Made by a program: the position numbers and the translations under genes. Below are positions 8,169 to 17,005 of a stretch of DNA of 64,000 bases, in pieces; the stretch's first letter is position 1, and every line of letters begins with the position of its first letter. The notes under the pieces are model-generated. The model did not search any database. It saw only the letters and a list, made by a program, of their open reading frames with translations, and was not told where the DNA came from. This stretch comes from Paenibacillus massiliensis subsp. panacisoli DSM 21345. GTDB taxonomy: Bacteria; Bacillota; Bacilli; Paenibacillales; Paenibacillaceae. The stretch is from NCBI RefSeq assembly GCF_000426545.1, contig NZ_KE384535.1:327257-391256 (forward strand). Direction: 5' to 3'.

Positions 8169-9623
8169 ATGGGGGTTGAGACTGTGGATCATCGCACTAA
8201 ATCACCGTTTCCGGACGGTTTTCTGTGGGGAGCGGCATCCGCCGCTTATCAGATTGAAGGAGCCTGGGATGCGGACGGAAAGGGGCCTTCCGTATGGGAT
8301 ACTTTCACCAAGCAGGAAGGAACGACGTTCCAAGGTTCTAATGGGGATATAGCTGTCGATCACTACCATCGCTATAAGGAAGACATTGCACTGATGGCTG
8401 AGCAAGGCCTGAAGGCTTACCGCTTCTCCGTTGCCTGGAGCCGTATTTATCCAACTGGACGGGGGGAGGTAAACGAACAGGGGCTGGCCTTCTATGATGA
8501 CCTGATCAATGAACTGATTGCTCATGGCATTGAACCGATTTTAACCCTGTACCATTGGGATCTGCCGCAGGCTTTGATGGATGAGTACGGAGGATGGGAG
8601 TCGCGCCGAATTATCGAGGATTTTGATCATTATGCAGTTACGCTCTTCCGCCGTTATGGGGATCGGGTAAAGTATTGGGTATCCCTGAATGAACAGAACT
8701 ATTTTGTAAGCTACGGCTATGAGACGGCACTTCATCCACCGGGCGTTCGTGATCGCAAGCGCATGTATGAAGTCAACCATATTGCGAATCTGGCTAATGC
8801 CACCGTCATTCGCTCCTTTCGTTCGTGGGTTCCTGACGGGCTGATTGGCCCGAGCTTTGCTTACAAGCCGTATTATCCCATCAATTCTGATCCAGCCAAT
8901 GTGCTGGCTTATGAGAACAGCGAGGACTTGAACAATTACTTCTGGATGGATATTTACGCCTGGGGACGTTATCCGACTACGGCCTGGAGGTATCTGGAGG
9001 AGAATGGCTTGACACCGACGGTCGAGCCTGGGGATTTTGAGCTGCTGGCATCCGCCAAGCCTGATTTTATGGGCGTCAATTACTACCGTACAACCACAGT
9101 AGAGCATTATGGACTGCATAACGAGCTTGAGCTTGGGCTTAAAAATACATCTGGTGCAAAGGGCTCTACCAAGCACTCTGGTATACCCGGGCTGTACAAG
9201 ACTGCGGCTAATCCCTTTGTGGAGACTACCAATTGGGACTGGGACATTGATCCGCAAGGACTGCGTATTGGCATGCGCCGCATTATGAACCGTTATCAGC
9301 TGCCAGTACTGATCACTGAGAACGGACTTGGCGAGTTCGACAAGCTGGAGCAGGGCGAGCTCGTCCGTGACGACTATCGTATCGCCTATCTTCGCAGCCA
9401 TCTAGCTGCCATTCAGGATGCGATCTCGGATGGAGTAGAGGTCCTAGGCTATTGCGCATGGTCTTTCACAGATCTGTTGAGCTGGCTGAATGGGTATCAG
9501 AAGCGTTATGGTTTTGTGTATGTGGATCGGGATGAATTGGACGCTAAAGAGCTGCGCCGTATCAAGAAAGAAAGCTATTACTGGTATAAAAATGTCATTG
9601 AGAGTAACGGTGAGCAATTGTAA
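8169..9623 (+). CDS. 6-phospho-beta-glucosidase, GH1 (first copy)
   Basis: GH1 enzyme with N-terminal signature FPDGFLWGAASAAYQIEGAW, the acid/base glutamate in SLNEQN (Glu175) and the nucleophile in ITENG. Where sugar-only beta-glucosidases have FEW, this protein has LSW followed by QKRYGF; the Ser-Lys-Tyr pattern fits binding of the 6-phosphate. It hydrolyses phosphorylated beta-glucosides delivered by the PTS, in the cytosol. The ATG at 8169 lacks a clear ribosome site; GTG at 8184 has GGGGGT seven bases before it and may be the true start. It lies 15 bp after bglP. Confidence 0.88.
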   Translation: MGVETVDHRTKSPFPDGFLWGAASAAYQIEGAWDADGKGPSVWDTFTKQEGTTFQGSNGDIAVDHYHRYKEDIALMAEQGLKAYRFSVAWSRIYPTGRGEVNEQGLAFYDDLINELIAHGIEPILTLYHWDLPQALMDEYGGWESRRIIEDFDHYAVTLFRRYGDRVKYWVSLNEQNYFVSYGYETALHPPGVRDRKRMYEVNHIANLANATVIRSFRSWVPDGLIGPSFAYKPYYPINSDPANVLAYENSEDLNNYFWMDIYAWGRYPTTAWRYLEENGLTPTVEPGDFELLASAKPDFMGVNYYRTTTVEHYGLHNELELGLKNTSGAKGSTKHSGIPGLYKTAANPFVETTNWDWDIDPQGLRIGMRRIMNRYQLPVLITENGLGEFDKLEQGELVRDDYRIAYLRSHLAAIQDAISDGVEVLGYCAWSFTDLLSWLNGYQKRYGFVYVDRDELDAKELRRIKKESYYWYKNVIESNGEQL

Positions 9624-9728
9624 AGAAGGCACAGGGACAAGTACGTTCTTAGAATAATGGCCACCATCACGGCTCCTATTATTACGACTACTATAATCAC
9701 GACTACTTATTGAAACGAGGTAGAAGAC

Positions 9729-11186
9729 ATGATTTCAAACACAGCATTTCCCAAGCAATTTCTATGGGGGGGCGCCATAGCCGCCAACCAGGCAGAAGGA
9801 GCTTGGAAGGAGGGTGGCAGAGGCCCATCTATTAATGATGCCTTGCGACATGGAATCGTAAATGGCGTGCTGGATGAGGAAATTGATTCAGGTGTGTACT
9901 ATCCAAGTCATGAGGCCATTGACTTCTATCATCATTATAAGGAGGATGTGGCACTCTTCGCAGAAATGGGCTTCAAATGTCTGCGCACCTCGATAGCCTG
10001 GTCCCGGATTTTCCCGAAGGGGGATGAGGAGGAGCCGAATGAAGCCGGTTTGCAGTTCTACGATCAATTATTTGATGAACTGCTCCATTATGGGATCGAG
10101 CCAGTCATTACAATCTCCCACTTCGAGACGCCGCTCCACCTGGTGCGGGAATATGGAGGATGGACGAACCGGAAGCTTGTTGCCTTTTTTACTCGCTACT
10201 GCGAGGTCATCTTCAGACGTTATGGACACAAGGTAAAATACTGGATGGGCTTCAACGAAATTAACCACATGCATACGATTCCGCTGGCTGCAGGTGGTAT
10301 TGAGCTACGGAACCCGGAGCATAAGCTGCAGGACATATACCAAGCCAGCCACCATCTGTTCGTGGCTAGTGCTGCGGCCACCAAGCTATTGCATGAAATC
10401 ATTCCGGGTGCCCAGATGGGGTGTATGCTCTCGTTAAGCATTATCTATCCGAATTCCTGTAATCCTGATGATGTATTTGAGAGCTACGAGCTACGGCGCC
10501 GTTCACTATTCTACTCGGATGTGCTGCTGCGCGGCGCGTATCCCAAGTATGCAGAGCGAATCTTCAGAGAGCATGATATCAAGCTGGTCATGGAGCCGAC
10601 AGACTTGGCATTGATCAAGGACTATCCTGCTGATTACATTGGATTTAGCTACTATCGCAGTACGACGCATAAGGCAGGCATGCCGATTTTGGGGAATACT
10701 GGTGGTATTATGGGGCTGGATAACCCGCATCTGCGAAAGACCTCATGGGGCTGGCCCATTGATCCGAAAGGACTGCGCTACGTATGTAATGAAATCTATG
10801 ATCGGTACGAGAAGCCCATCTTCATCGTAGAGAACGGATTTGGTGATCGGGACGAGATTCATGCGGACGGAACGATTGTGGATGACAGTCGTATTCAGTA
10901 TCTCAATAAGCACCTAATAGAGCTTCATCAGGCTATGCTGGATGGATGTGAGATCATGGGATACACCTGGTGGGGACCCATCGATATTGTCAGTGCTGGC
11001 ACAGGGGAGATGAATAAGCGCTATGGCTTCATCTATGTGGACAAAGACAATGAAGGACGTGGAACGCTGCGCCGCATGAAGAAGAAGAGCTTCTACTGGT
11101 ATCAGCAAGTCATCGCTACGAATGGAGAGATTCTCTTACAGGCAAAGGACGATTCAGATGAGAATAGAGCGAATACTGAACAATAA
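9729..11186 (+). CDS. 6-phospho-beta-glucosidase, GH1 (second copy, BglA/BglH type)
   Basis: GH1 enzyme of 485 residues with acid/base Glu in GFNEINH, nucleophile in IVENGFG, and the full phosphate-binding signature VSAGTGEMNKRYGFIYVD seen in BglA/BglH-type phospho-beta-glucosidases. It carries the insertion DEEIDSGVYYPSHEAIDFY typical of that subgroup. It is clearly divergent from the first GH1 gene, so it probably handles a different aglycone or linkage rather than being a recent duplicate. The end overlaps the start of the licT-like gene by 29 bp. Confidence 0.9.
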   Translation: MISNTAFPKQFLWGGAIAANQAEGAWKEGGRGPSINDALRHGIVNGVLDEEIDSGVYYPSHEAIDFYHHYKEDVALFAEMGFKCLRTSIAWSRIFPKGDEEEPNEAGLQFYDQLFDELLHYGIEPVITISHFETPLHLVREYGGWTNRKLVAFFTRYCEVIFRRYGHKVKYWMGFNEINHMHTIPLAAGGIELRNPEHKLQDIYQASHHLFVASAAATKLLHEIIPGAQMGCMLSLSIIYPNSCNPDDVFESYELRRRSLFYSDVLLRGAYPKYAERIFREHDIKLVMEPTDLALIKDYPADYIGFSYYRSTTHKAGMPILGNTGGIMGLDNPHLRKTSWGWPIDPKGLRYVCNEIYDRYEKPIFIVENGFGDRDEIHADGTIVDDSRIQYLNKHLIELHQAMLDGCEIMGYTWWGPIDIVSAGTGEMNKRYGFIYVDKDNEGRGTLRRMKKKSFYWYQQVIATNGEILLQAKDDSDENRANTEQ

Positions 11187-11991
11187 TGTAATCATCGTCA
11201 TGAATGAGCATCATAAGGAATCGGTCATTATGGGGAAGGGGATTGCTTTTCAGAAGAAGGCCGGTGACCATGTCGATAATGACAAGATTGAGAAGATGTT
11301 CACACTGGACAATAAGAGACTGTCAGAGAAGCTGCAGGCCTTGCTTGCGGAAATACCAATGGAGCACATGGAGGCGTCGGAGAAAATTATTAATTATGCC
11401 AAGCTCCAGTTGGGTAAAATTTTGCATGATAGCATATATGTCACCCTTACGGATCATATCAGCTTTGCGATCAAGCGCGCTTTCAAGGGGATGGACCTCA
11501 AGAATCCGCTGTTATGGGAGGTCAAGCGCTTCTATAAAGAAGAGTTTGAGGTTGGGCTAAAGGCCCTTCAAATACTGCGCCAGGATCTGGGTGTAGTGCT
11601 CTCGGAGGACGAAGCGGCACAGATTGCTCTTCATCTGGTGAATGCCGAGCTGAATGAGAACATGGGTAATATGGTTGATATTACTAAGGTCATGCATGAT
11701 GTACTCAGCATCGTCCGCAAGCATTTTGCATTTGAATATGATGAAGATTCGCTCGTATATTTTCGATTCATTACACATTTGAAATTTTTCGCCCAGCGTC
11801 TGATCAACGGAACAGATGCCACCAGCACGGACAATGCACTGTTTGGGATGGTAAAGGAGCAATATAAAGAAGCCTTCGCCTGTGTGGAACGGATCAAGGT
11901 GTATATTCACAAGACATACCAGCGTGAGCTGACCAACGAAGAAATGCTGTATTTGACCATCCACATTGAGCGTGTAGTCAACCATCGCTAA
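11158..11991 (+). CDS. licT: LicT-like transcriptional antiterminator (BglG family)
   Basis: Starting at the ATG at 11158 (MRIERILNNN) gives exactly 277 residues, the length of LicT. An RNA-binding CAT domain (1-55) precedes two PRD domains with the four regulatory histidines at 100, 159, 207 and 269, the LicT positions. PTS phosphorylation of these histidines controls dimerisation and RAT binding. It overlaps the second GH1 gene and closes the operon; the RAT at 6119 is its obvious target, so the operon autoregulates. The open frame extends upstream to 11122 but those residues are not part of the family. Confidence 0.93.
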   Translation: MRIERILNNNVIIVMNEHHKESVIMGKGIAFQKKAGDHVDNDKIEKMFTLDNKRLSEKLQALLAEIPMEHMEASEKIINYAKLQLGKILHDSIYVTLTDHISFAIKRAFKGMDLKNPLLWEVKRFYKEEFEVGLKALQILRQDLGVVLSEDEAAQIALHLVNAELNENMGNMVDITKVMHDVLSIVRKHFAFEYDEDSLVYFRFITHLKFFAQRLINGTDATSTDNALFGMVKEQYKEAFACVERIKVYIHKTYQRELTNEEMLYLTIHIERVVNHR

Positions 11992-12042
11992 ATTAGAGTG
12001 TGATTTGGCATCGCAAGAATCTCTGATGCAATACAAGAAATT

Positions 12043-12091
12043 AAGGCTGTTCCCCAGGAAATGCGGGTCCTGCGGGAATCAGCCTTTTTTT
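12043..12091 (+). terminator. Rho-independent terminator of the bgl operon
   Basis: AAGGCTG (12043-12049) plus TTCCC pairs with GGGAA and CAGCCTT (12080-12086), followed by seven T. Confidence 0.85.
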
Positions 12092-12113
12092 CATAGAGAG
12101 AGGCGGTGGATTT

Positions 12114-12356
12114 TTGTCTACTTATTACCATAACATTAGGGTAAGATGTGCGAACAAACTGCTTATCCAGCTTACGTCGCGTGCTGACGGGATTTACATG
12201 CTTCCTGGAGTTGTAGAACTTTTAACTTACGAGGATATAAGGTATTCTGTTTATGTTGCAATTGCTGTAGGTGCTGAAGATGTAGCAGATTCAGGTACGG
12301 GAGTGCTGACTTGGATTCTTGTCACACTTGATGCATTGTACAACAAAACTAGATAA
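12114..12356 (+). CDS. Possible small protein of unknown function
   Basis: An 80-residue frame begins with TTG at 12114 after a purine-rich AGAGAGGCGGTGG and ends 27 bp before the nfrA-type gene. The product is mildly hydrophobic with VYVAIAVGAEDVADSG near the middle. I do not recognise it, and there is no ATG start; it may be chance coding potential in the leader of the next gene. Confidence 0.3.
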   Translation: MSTYYHNIRVRCANKLLIQLTSRADGIYMLPGVVELLTYEDIRYSVYVAIAVGAEDVADSGTGVLTWILVTLDALYNKTR

Positions 12357-12383
12357 CGGTAATAGATAAAAGGAGAGAATCGT

Positions 12384-13121
12384 ATGAATGAAGTCATTAA
12401 TACGCTGAAGGATCATCGTTCTATTCGTTCGTATACGAATGAGCCTGTCAGTCAGGAACAGCTGGATGCCATTATTAATGCTGCGCAAGCTGCTCCAACC
12501 TCCATTCATGGTCAACAGGTAACGGTCATTGGTGTCCAGGACGCTGAGCGTAAGGCGAAGATTGCCGAGCTCGCAGGTAATCAGAAATGGATTGCGGATG
12601 CGCCTGTATTTCTGCTGTTCTGCATGGATTTCAACAAGGCGCGGGTAGCCATGGAGATGGTAGGGGAAGAGATTGTCATTACGGACAGTGTAGAATCGAC
12701 CATTGTGGGGGCGACCGATGTAGGGATTGCTCTGGGCTTTGCGATCGCTGCTGCTGAGTCGATGGGGCTTGGCATTGTTCCGATTGGCGGAGCGCGGCGG
12801 AATCCGATCGAACTGATTGAGCTGCTCGGACTGCCTCAATATGTAGTTCCTGTCTGCGGACTTGTCGTGGGTCATCCAGCGGATCGCTCAGGCTTGAAGC
12901 CTCGTCTTCCCAAGGCTACCTTCTATCATGAAGAGACGTATAATCATGAGCTCGCCCCGTGGATTGAGCAATTCAATGAACAGTATGGTCAATATCTGAC
13001 GGAACGTGGAGCAGAGAAAGGACGCAACTGGTCTAATACGATTTCTGCATACTACACACGTCTGTACTACCCTCACGTGCATCATATGGTGAAGAAGCAG
13101 GGCTTTGGATTAGATCGATAA
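12384..13121 (+). CDS. NfrA-type NADPH-dependent FMN oxidoreductase (nitroreductase family)
   Basis: Starts HRSIRSYTNEPVSQEQLDAI, the flavin-binding N-terminus of nitroreductase-family NfrA/Frp proteins, with AAPTSIHGQQ shortly after and GGARRNP in the middle. The 245-residue length fits NfrA. It reduces flavins, nitroaromatics or quinones with NADPH as an FMN-dependent cytosolic dimer. AAAGGAGAG precedes the ATG. A terminator follows at 13277, so it is transcribed separately from the iron genes. Confidence 0.88.
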   Translation: MNEVINTLKDHRSIRSYTNEPVSQEQLDAIINAAQAAPTSIHGQQVTVIGVQDAERKAKIAELAGNQKWIADAPVFLLFCMDFNKARVAMEMVGEEIVITDSVESTIVGATDVGIALGFAIAAAESMGLGIVPIGGARRNPIELIELLGLPQYVVPVCGLVVGHPADRSGLKPRLPKATFYHEETYNHELAPWIEQFNEQYGQYLTERGAEKGRNWSNTISAYYTRLYYPHVHHMVKKQGFGLDR

Positions 13122-13276
13122 CCACCAGATTCGGAGTGGAATATCCAATTTGGACTTTGTAAACCGATTGAAATATGTACGAATTGTAATCTAATGTGTG
13201 CAACCTAAGTGATGGCTTGCATAGGCTCAATATAGCGTTTGTACGTTCATATAAGAAATATCCACGATGGTCAGGG

Positions 13277-13316
13277 GCAGCTTCCAGTAGTAATTACTGT
13301 AGAGGCTGCTTTTTCT
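13277..13316 (+). terminator. Rho-independent terminator after the nfrA-type gene
   Basis: GCAGC (13277-13281) and AGTA pair with TACT and GCTGC (13305-13309) with small internal mismatches, followed by a T run. Confidence 0.75.
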
Positions 13317-13340
13317 TGTTCTATTTAAGCATCTCAGTAG

Positions 13341-13369
13341 TTGACAAGAGATTCATTGTAACTGATAAT
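13341..13369 (+). promoter_or_regulatory. Promoter of the iron-siderophore uptake genes
   Basis: TTGACA (13341-13346) and GATAAT (13364-13369) are separated by exactly 17 bp. The -10 lies inside the Fur-box array, so repressor binding would block RNA polymerase. Confidence 0.7.
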
Positions 13370-13391
13370 TATCAAGTGATAATCATTATCA
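13363..13391 (+). promoter_or_regulatory. Fur box, tandem
   Basis: TGATAATCATTATCA at 13377-13391 is a perfect 7-1-7 Fur operator. A second TGATAATTATCA at 13363-13374 abuts it. Together they cover the -10 and start site, predicting iron-dependent repression of the downstream binding protein and permease. Confidence 0.9.
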
Positions 13392-13435
13392 TTTATGTGC
13401 GAAAATTCTATATGAAGCAAGGAGATTAGGAGAAT

Positions 13436-14446
13436 ATGAAGAAAATCTGGAGTTCATGGATCACATTAATCGCACTGGTCGTGGTGCTGGCAGGGTGTGG
13501 AGCAGCAGGTGGGAATGGAAATACCGCTACCTCCAATACCGGTACGAATGAAGGGTCTAACACTACGGCAGCTGCTGAAGGACCCATCACCCTTAAGCAC
13601 AAATACGGTGAGCTTACACTAGATAAGCCTGCTGTGCGCGTGGTTGCACTGGAGTGGACGCTCACAGAAGACTTGGTTGCCTTGGGCGTACAGCCTGTTG
13701 GTAGCGCCGACAATGAAAATTACAAGCTATGGGTCTCCCCAGAGGCGGCTCTGGACAGTAGTGTAACGGATGTCGGTATGCGCTGGGAGCCGAATCTGGA
13801 GGCCATTGCTGCGCTCAAGCCTGATTTGATTCTGTCCAACTCAGACAATAATGCTGCGATCTATGAGCAATTGAAGGCGATCGCGCCGACTATGGAATTC
13901 AATTTCTATGAGGGTGACGGATACAATTATGATCGCATGGTGGATGTCTTCAATGAAATCGCCAAAGCGGTAGGGAAGACAGATGAGGCTGCAAAGGTCA
14001 TCAGTGATCTGGATCAGCATTATATTGAAGCCAAGCAAAAGCTTGCTGATGCAGGAAAATCTGATCTTCATTATGTGTTAACACAGGCGTTCACTGTGCA
14101 AAATGCAGCGACACTGCGTCTTTTCGCGGATAATTCCGTAGTCGCTGGTACCCTGGCCAAGATCGGGATGATCAACGACTGGAAAGCCGAGAAGCATGAG
14201 GCGTACGGCTTTGATACGAAGGGGATTGAGGCATTGCCAGCAGTACAGGACAGTAACTTCATCTATATAACACAAAAGGATGATGATGTATTCGGGAATG
14301 CGATGAAGGATAACTCTGTCTGGAAGGAACTGAATTTTGTTAAAGAAAACCGCCTCTATGCGCTGGATGGTACCTCGTGGACCTTCGGTGGGCCGATTTC
14401 ATCCAAAGTTCTGGTAGATCAGGTAGTTGGTGAGCTTACCAAATGA
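13436..14446 (+). CDS. Iron-siderophore ABC transporter substrate-binding lipoprotein
   Basis: A lipoprotein signal with lipobox LAGC (Cys22) and a Ser/Thr/Gly-rich linker precede a class III FecB/FhuD-like fold (GELTLDKPAVRVVALEWTL opening; LKPDLILSNSDN typical of the first lobe). Membrane-anchored outside the cell, it captures a ferric siderophore or heme-like ligand. The Fur box and adjacent permease support iron. TTAGGAG precedes the ATG. The stop overlaps the permease start (ATGA). Confidence 0.9.
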   Translation: MKKIWSSWITLIALVVVLAGCGAAGGNGNTATSNTGTNEGSNTTAAAEGPITLKHKYGELTLDKPAVRVVALEWTLTEDLVALGVQPVGSADNENYKLWVSPEAALDSSVTDVGMRWEPNLEAIAALKPDLILSNSDNNAAIYEQLKAIAPTMEFNFYEGDGYNYDRMVDVFNEIAKAVGKTDEAAKVISDLDQHYIEAKQKLADAGKSDLHYVLTQAFTVQNAATLRLFADNSVVAGTLAKIGMINDWKAEKHEAYGFDTKGIEALPAVQDSNFIYITQKDDDVFGNAMKDNSVWKELNFVKENRLYALDGTSWTFGGPISSKVLVDQVVGELTK

Positions 14447-16503
14447 CCGGCGGTACAGCAGAGCATTCATCACAACATGGTTGGCGAATGACAAGTATTT
14501 TTGGGGGCGGGATTCTCGCCCTCTTGCTGATTTTTTTCATCAGTCTCTGTTACGGTGAGGCAGCTATTCCCTTAGCTACAGTATGGGATGCCTTAGCTCA
14601 CCGTCAACAGTCACTGGAGCATAACATGATTTGGGATTTGCGCATGCCCCGAACCGTCATTGGCTTGTTGGCAGGAGGAGCTCTTGGAGTCGCTGGAGCT
14701 TTACTGCAGACGATAACCAAGAACCCACTCGCAGCCTCGGATACATTGGGGATCAATGCAGGTGCGTATTTTAGTGTTATTTTAGGTACGGTGATGTTCC
14801 CAAGCTTGTTGCAGCATTCCCCATTCCTGTTCGCTGCGGGGGGAGGACTGCTGGCAGCCGGCATGGCCTATGTCATGAGTGGAGGTCGCTCCGCAACGCC
14901 AGTAAGACTTGCTCTGTCCGGGCTGATCGTCTCGATGGTGCTGGGCTCGTTCACTAGTGCACTACATATTTTCTTTGCATTCGAGACGCAGGGATTGTTC
15001 CTGTGGGGTGGAGGCACATTGATCCAGAATGATTGGAGCGGTGTAGCGTATGCATGGCCATGGGTTGTGGGAGTAGCTGCTCTTGTCTGGTTGCTCTCCA
15101 GACAGTTCGATGTACTCGACCTGGATGAAGCGACTTCCTCCTCGCTTGGTCAGCGTGTGAATCTGACACGGGGGATCGGTCTGCTGCTCTCTGTAATATT
15201 GGCTGCCGTGATCGTCAGCGTCATTGGTCCGATAGGGTTCGTCGGTCTGGTGGCCCCCCACCTGGTGAGGCTCAGTGGTCTCAGGTCTCACCGACTGCTG
15301 ATACCAGGTACGTTCTTATGGGGCGCGGTGCTGCTGACCGCAGCAGACGTCCTGGCACGAATGATTCGCAATGGAAGTATGGAGATGCCGACAGGCGCCA
15401 TGATGGCACTGATTGGTGCCCCTTGGCTAATCTGGCTTGTATTGTCTCGCATGAAGCTCGCTGCTGGTGGGAATCATCAGACCTCGATGAGTGTCGGAGG
15501 CCGCTCCAGACGTGTTCGCTACGTCGGACTCGCATGGGCGCTTGGAACAGGTACCCTGTTGCTGCTTCTGCTCAGTACGATGTTCGGAGGAACGAAGATT
15601 CCGTTCATCGATTGGTTCTATACACTGATAGGGCAAGGAGAAGGACTTCATTCTGCCATGCTTCAGCTACGGATTCCACGCACGCTCGTTGCTGCTGGAG
15701 CAGGCGCTGCACTGGCTGTCAGTGGCGTGCTGATTCAGATGGCCGTCCGCAATCCGATGGCGGATGCATCTGTGCTAGGGGTATCGTCAGGAGCGGGTCT
15801 TGGAGCATTGGCGGTGCTGGTTGCGTTTCCACAGATTCCTATTGTGCTTCTGCCGATTGCAGCCATCATTGGAGCGGGTGCGGCAGCGTTCATTATTTTC
15901 TTCCTGTCATGGAATAAGGCACTCAGTCCGTCGGTCATCATCCTATTGGGGATCGCGGTCTCGGCAATGGCTGGCGCGGGAATTCAAGCCTTGATCGTTC
16001 GTGGCTCCCTGTATGGCAGTACAGCGTATGTCTGGCTAACGGGAAGCACATATGCACGGAGCTGGGAGCAGGTCTGGACGATTGGAATTTTCCTAGCGGT
16101 GCTACTTCCAGGTGCATGGTTGCTGGCCCGCCGCTTTGATCTGCTCGTCTTTGATGACCATACGTCGACGGGACTGGGACTTTCTGTTCGCCATACCCGT
16201 CTATGGGCAATGCTGGCGGGAGTACTACTGGCCGGAGGTGCTGTGGCTTGTGTAGGGACGATTGGCTTCATTGGCCTGATTGCACCACACATCGTGCGCG
16301 TATTGATCGGACATCATGTGCGCCATTCCATCGTGTTGTCGGCATTATTGGGAGCTGTACTGCTTGTATTGGCAGATACAGTAGGGCGAACAGTCATTGC
16401 TCCCACAGAGGTACCTTCAGGCTTGCTGATTGCACTGATTGGTGCACCTTACTTCCTGTACCTGATGTATCGCAGCAATTGGCGGAAGCCTGGCAAGGGC
16501 TGA
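14443..16503 (+). CDS. Fused FecCD-family siderophore permease (FhuB-like)
   Basis: The 686 residues comprise two homologous permease halves in one chain: the signature RMPRTVIGLLAGGALGVAGAL starts the first at about 65 and RIPRTLVAAGAGAALAVSGVL the second near 410, each ending with GFVGLVAPHLVR or GFIGLIAPHIVR coupling loops. This two-in-one architecture is that of FhuB. It moves ferric siderophores through the membrane with the lipoprotein encoded just upstream (4-bp overlap). No FecE-type ATPase gene is adjacent, so a shared ATPase elsewhere must energise it. Confidence 0.9.
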   Translation: MTGGTAEHSSQHGWRMTSIFGGGILALLLIFFISLCYGEAAIPLATVWDALAHRQQSLEHNMIWDLRMPRTVIGLLAGGALGVAGALLQTITKNPLAASDTLGINAGAYFSVILGTVMFPSLLQHSPFLFAAGGGLLAAGMAYVMSGGRSATPVRLALSGLIVSMVLGSFTSALHIFFAFETQGLFLWGGGTLIQNDWSGVAYAWPWVVGVAALVWLLSRQFDVLDLDEATSSSLGQRVNLTRGIGLLLSVILAAVIVSVIGPIGFVGLVAPHLVRLSGLRSHRLLIPGTFLWGAVLLTAADVLARMIRNGSMEMPTGAMMALIGAPWLIWLVLSRMKLAAGGNHQTSMSVGGRSRRVRYVGLAWALGTGTLLLLLLSTMFGGTKIPFIDWFYTLIGQGEGLHSAMLQLRIPRTLVAAGAGAALAVSGVLIQMAVRNPMADASVLGVSSGAGLGALAVLVAFPQIPIVLLPIAAIIGAGAAAFIIFFLSWNKALSPSVIILLGIAVSAMAGAGIQALIVRGSLYGSTAYVWLTGSTYARSWEQVWTIGIFLAVLLPGAWLLARRFDLLVFDDHTSTGLGLSVRHTRLWAMLAGVLLAGGAVACVGTIGFIGLIAPHIVRVLIGHHVRHSIVLSALLGAVLLVLADTVGRTVIAPTEVPSGLLIALIGAPYFLYLMYRSNWRKPGKG

Positions 16504-16557
16504 AGTTAAGCACCCGTATAGACGATAAATAGTAGATAGAAAAATAGAAAGACAGAA

Positions 16558-16638
16558 AGATAGTAAAGATAGTAAAGATAGTAAAGATAGTAAAGATAGT
16601 AAAGATAGTAAAGATAGTAAAGATAGTAAAGATAGAAA
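16558..16638. repeat. 9-bp tandem repeat (AGATAGTAA), eight perfect copies plus one imperfect
   Basis: Eight exact head-to-tail copies of AGATAGTAA run from 16558 to 16629, with a degenerate ninth to 16638 and looser AGATAGAAA-like sequence on both sides. It lies between the permease stop and the terminator. A hairpin (TATAAGCAGC at 16641-16650 against GCTG and CTTATA downstream) follows immediately. The multiple of three and uniform copies suggest a slippage-prone minisatellite. Confidence 0.95.
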
Positions 16639-16717
16639 GATATAAGCAGCACTGGACGCTGCTCTTATATCAGGGTGAAGCTTAGCGAGAAGATATAGAA
16701 TAAAGTAACACGTACAC

Positions 16718-16754
16718 AAGCGGGTTAGGCGCATGGCGCTTCCCGCTTTTTTTT
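16718..16754 (+). terminator. Rho-independent terminator of the siderophore uptake operon
   Basis: AAGCGGG (16718-16724) pairs with CCCGCTT (16742-16748), with an inner GCGC/GCGC helix, followed by a run of T. Confidence 0.88.
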
Positions 16755-16878
16755 GTCATTTAAAAAGTCATGAATATGCCCATATATAGCCTCCGTTACG
16801 TCATACGTTATGCCCCAATATAAGCTATGTCTGCTCGTCTAATCTTTTGAAATATCATTTGTTTCGTTGGAAATCTGC

Positions 16879-16907
16879 TTGACACAGCGCTGGAAGGGTT
16901 ATATATT
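16879..16907 (+). promoter_or_regulatory. Promoter of the CobW-type GTPase gene
   Basis: Perfect -35 TTGACA (16879-16884), 17-bp spacer, -10 TATATT (16902-16907). The start site would lie near 16914, directly before the Zur-like box. Confidence 0.75.
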
Positions 16908-16919
16908 AATGTTTGTTAA

Positions 16920-16934
16920 TCGTAATAATTACTA
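16920..16934 (+). promoter_or_regulatory. Zur box (zinc-dependent repressor site)
   Basis: TCGTAATAATTACTA matches 13 of 14 defined positions of the Bacillus Zur operator TCGTAATNATTACGA, and the dyad extends outwards as TAA/TTA. It sits at about +7 relative to the predicted start, a typical repressing position. Confidence 0.85.
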
Positions 16935-17005
16935 ATTAACAAAAGTGAATACAAATCTAATCATAAGTAGCTAACATAATTCCCCAATAAAAGGAGTAGA
17001 ATCAG

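Noticed and set aside
8541..9401. 286-codon minus-strand frame opposite the first GH1 gene
   Set aside because: No recognisable domain or start signal, and the plus-strand GH1 motifs are unbroken across it.
16558..16638. Possible CRISPR array
   Set aside because: The units are 9 bp with no spacers between them and no cas genes nearby, so this is a simple minisatellite.
16417..16734. Minus-strand frame containing a leucine-serine repeat
   Set aside because: The repeat residues are merely the translation of the 9-bp tandem array, and no start or domain supports it.
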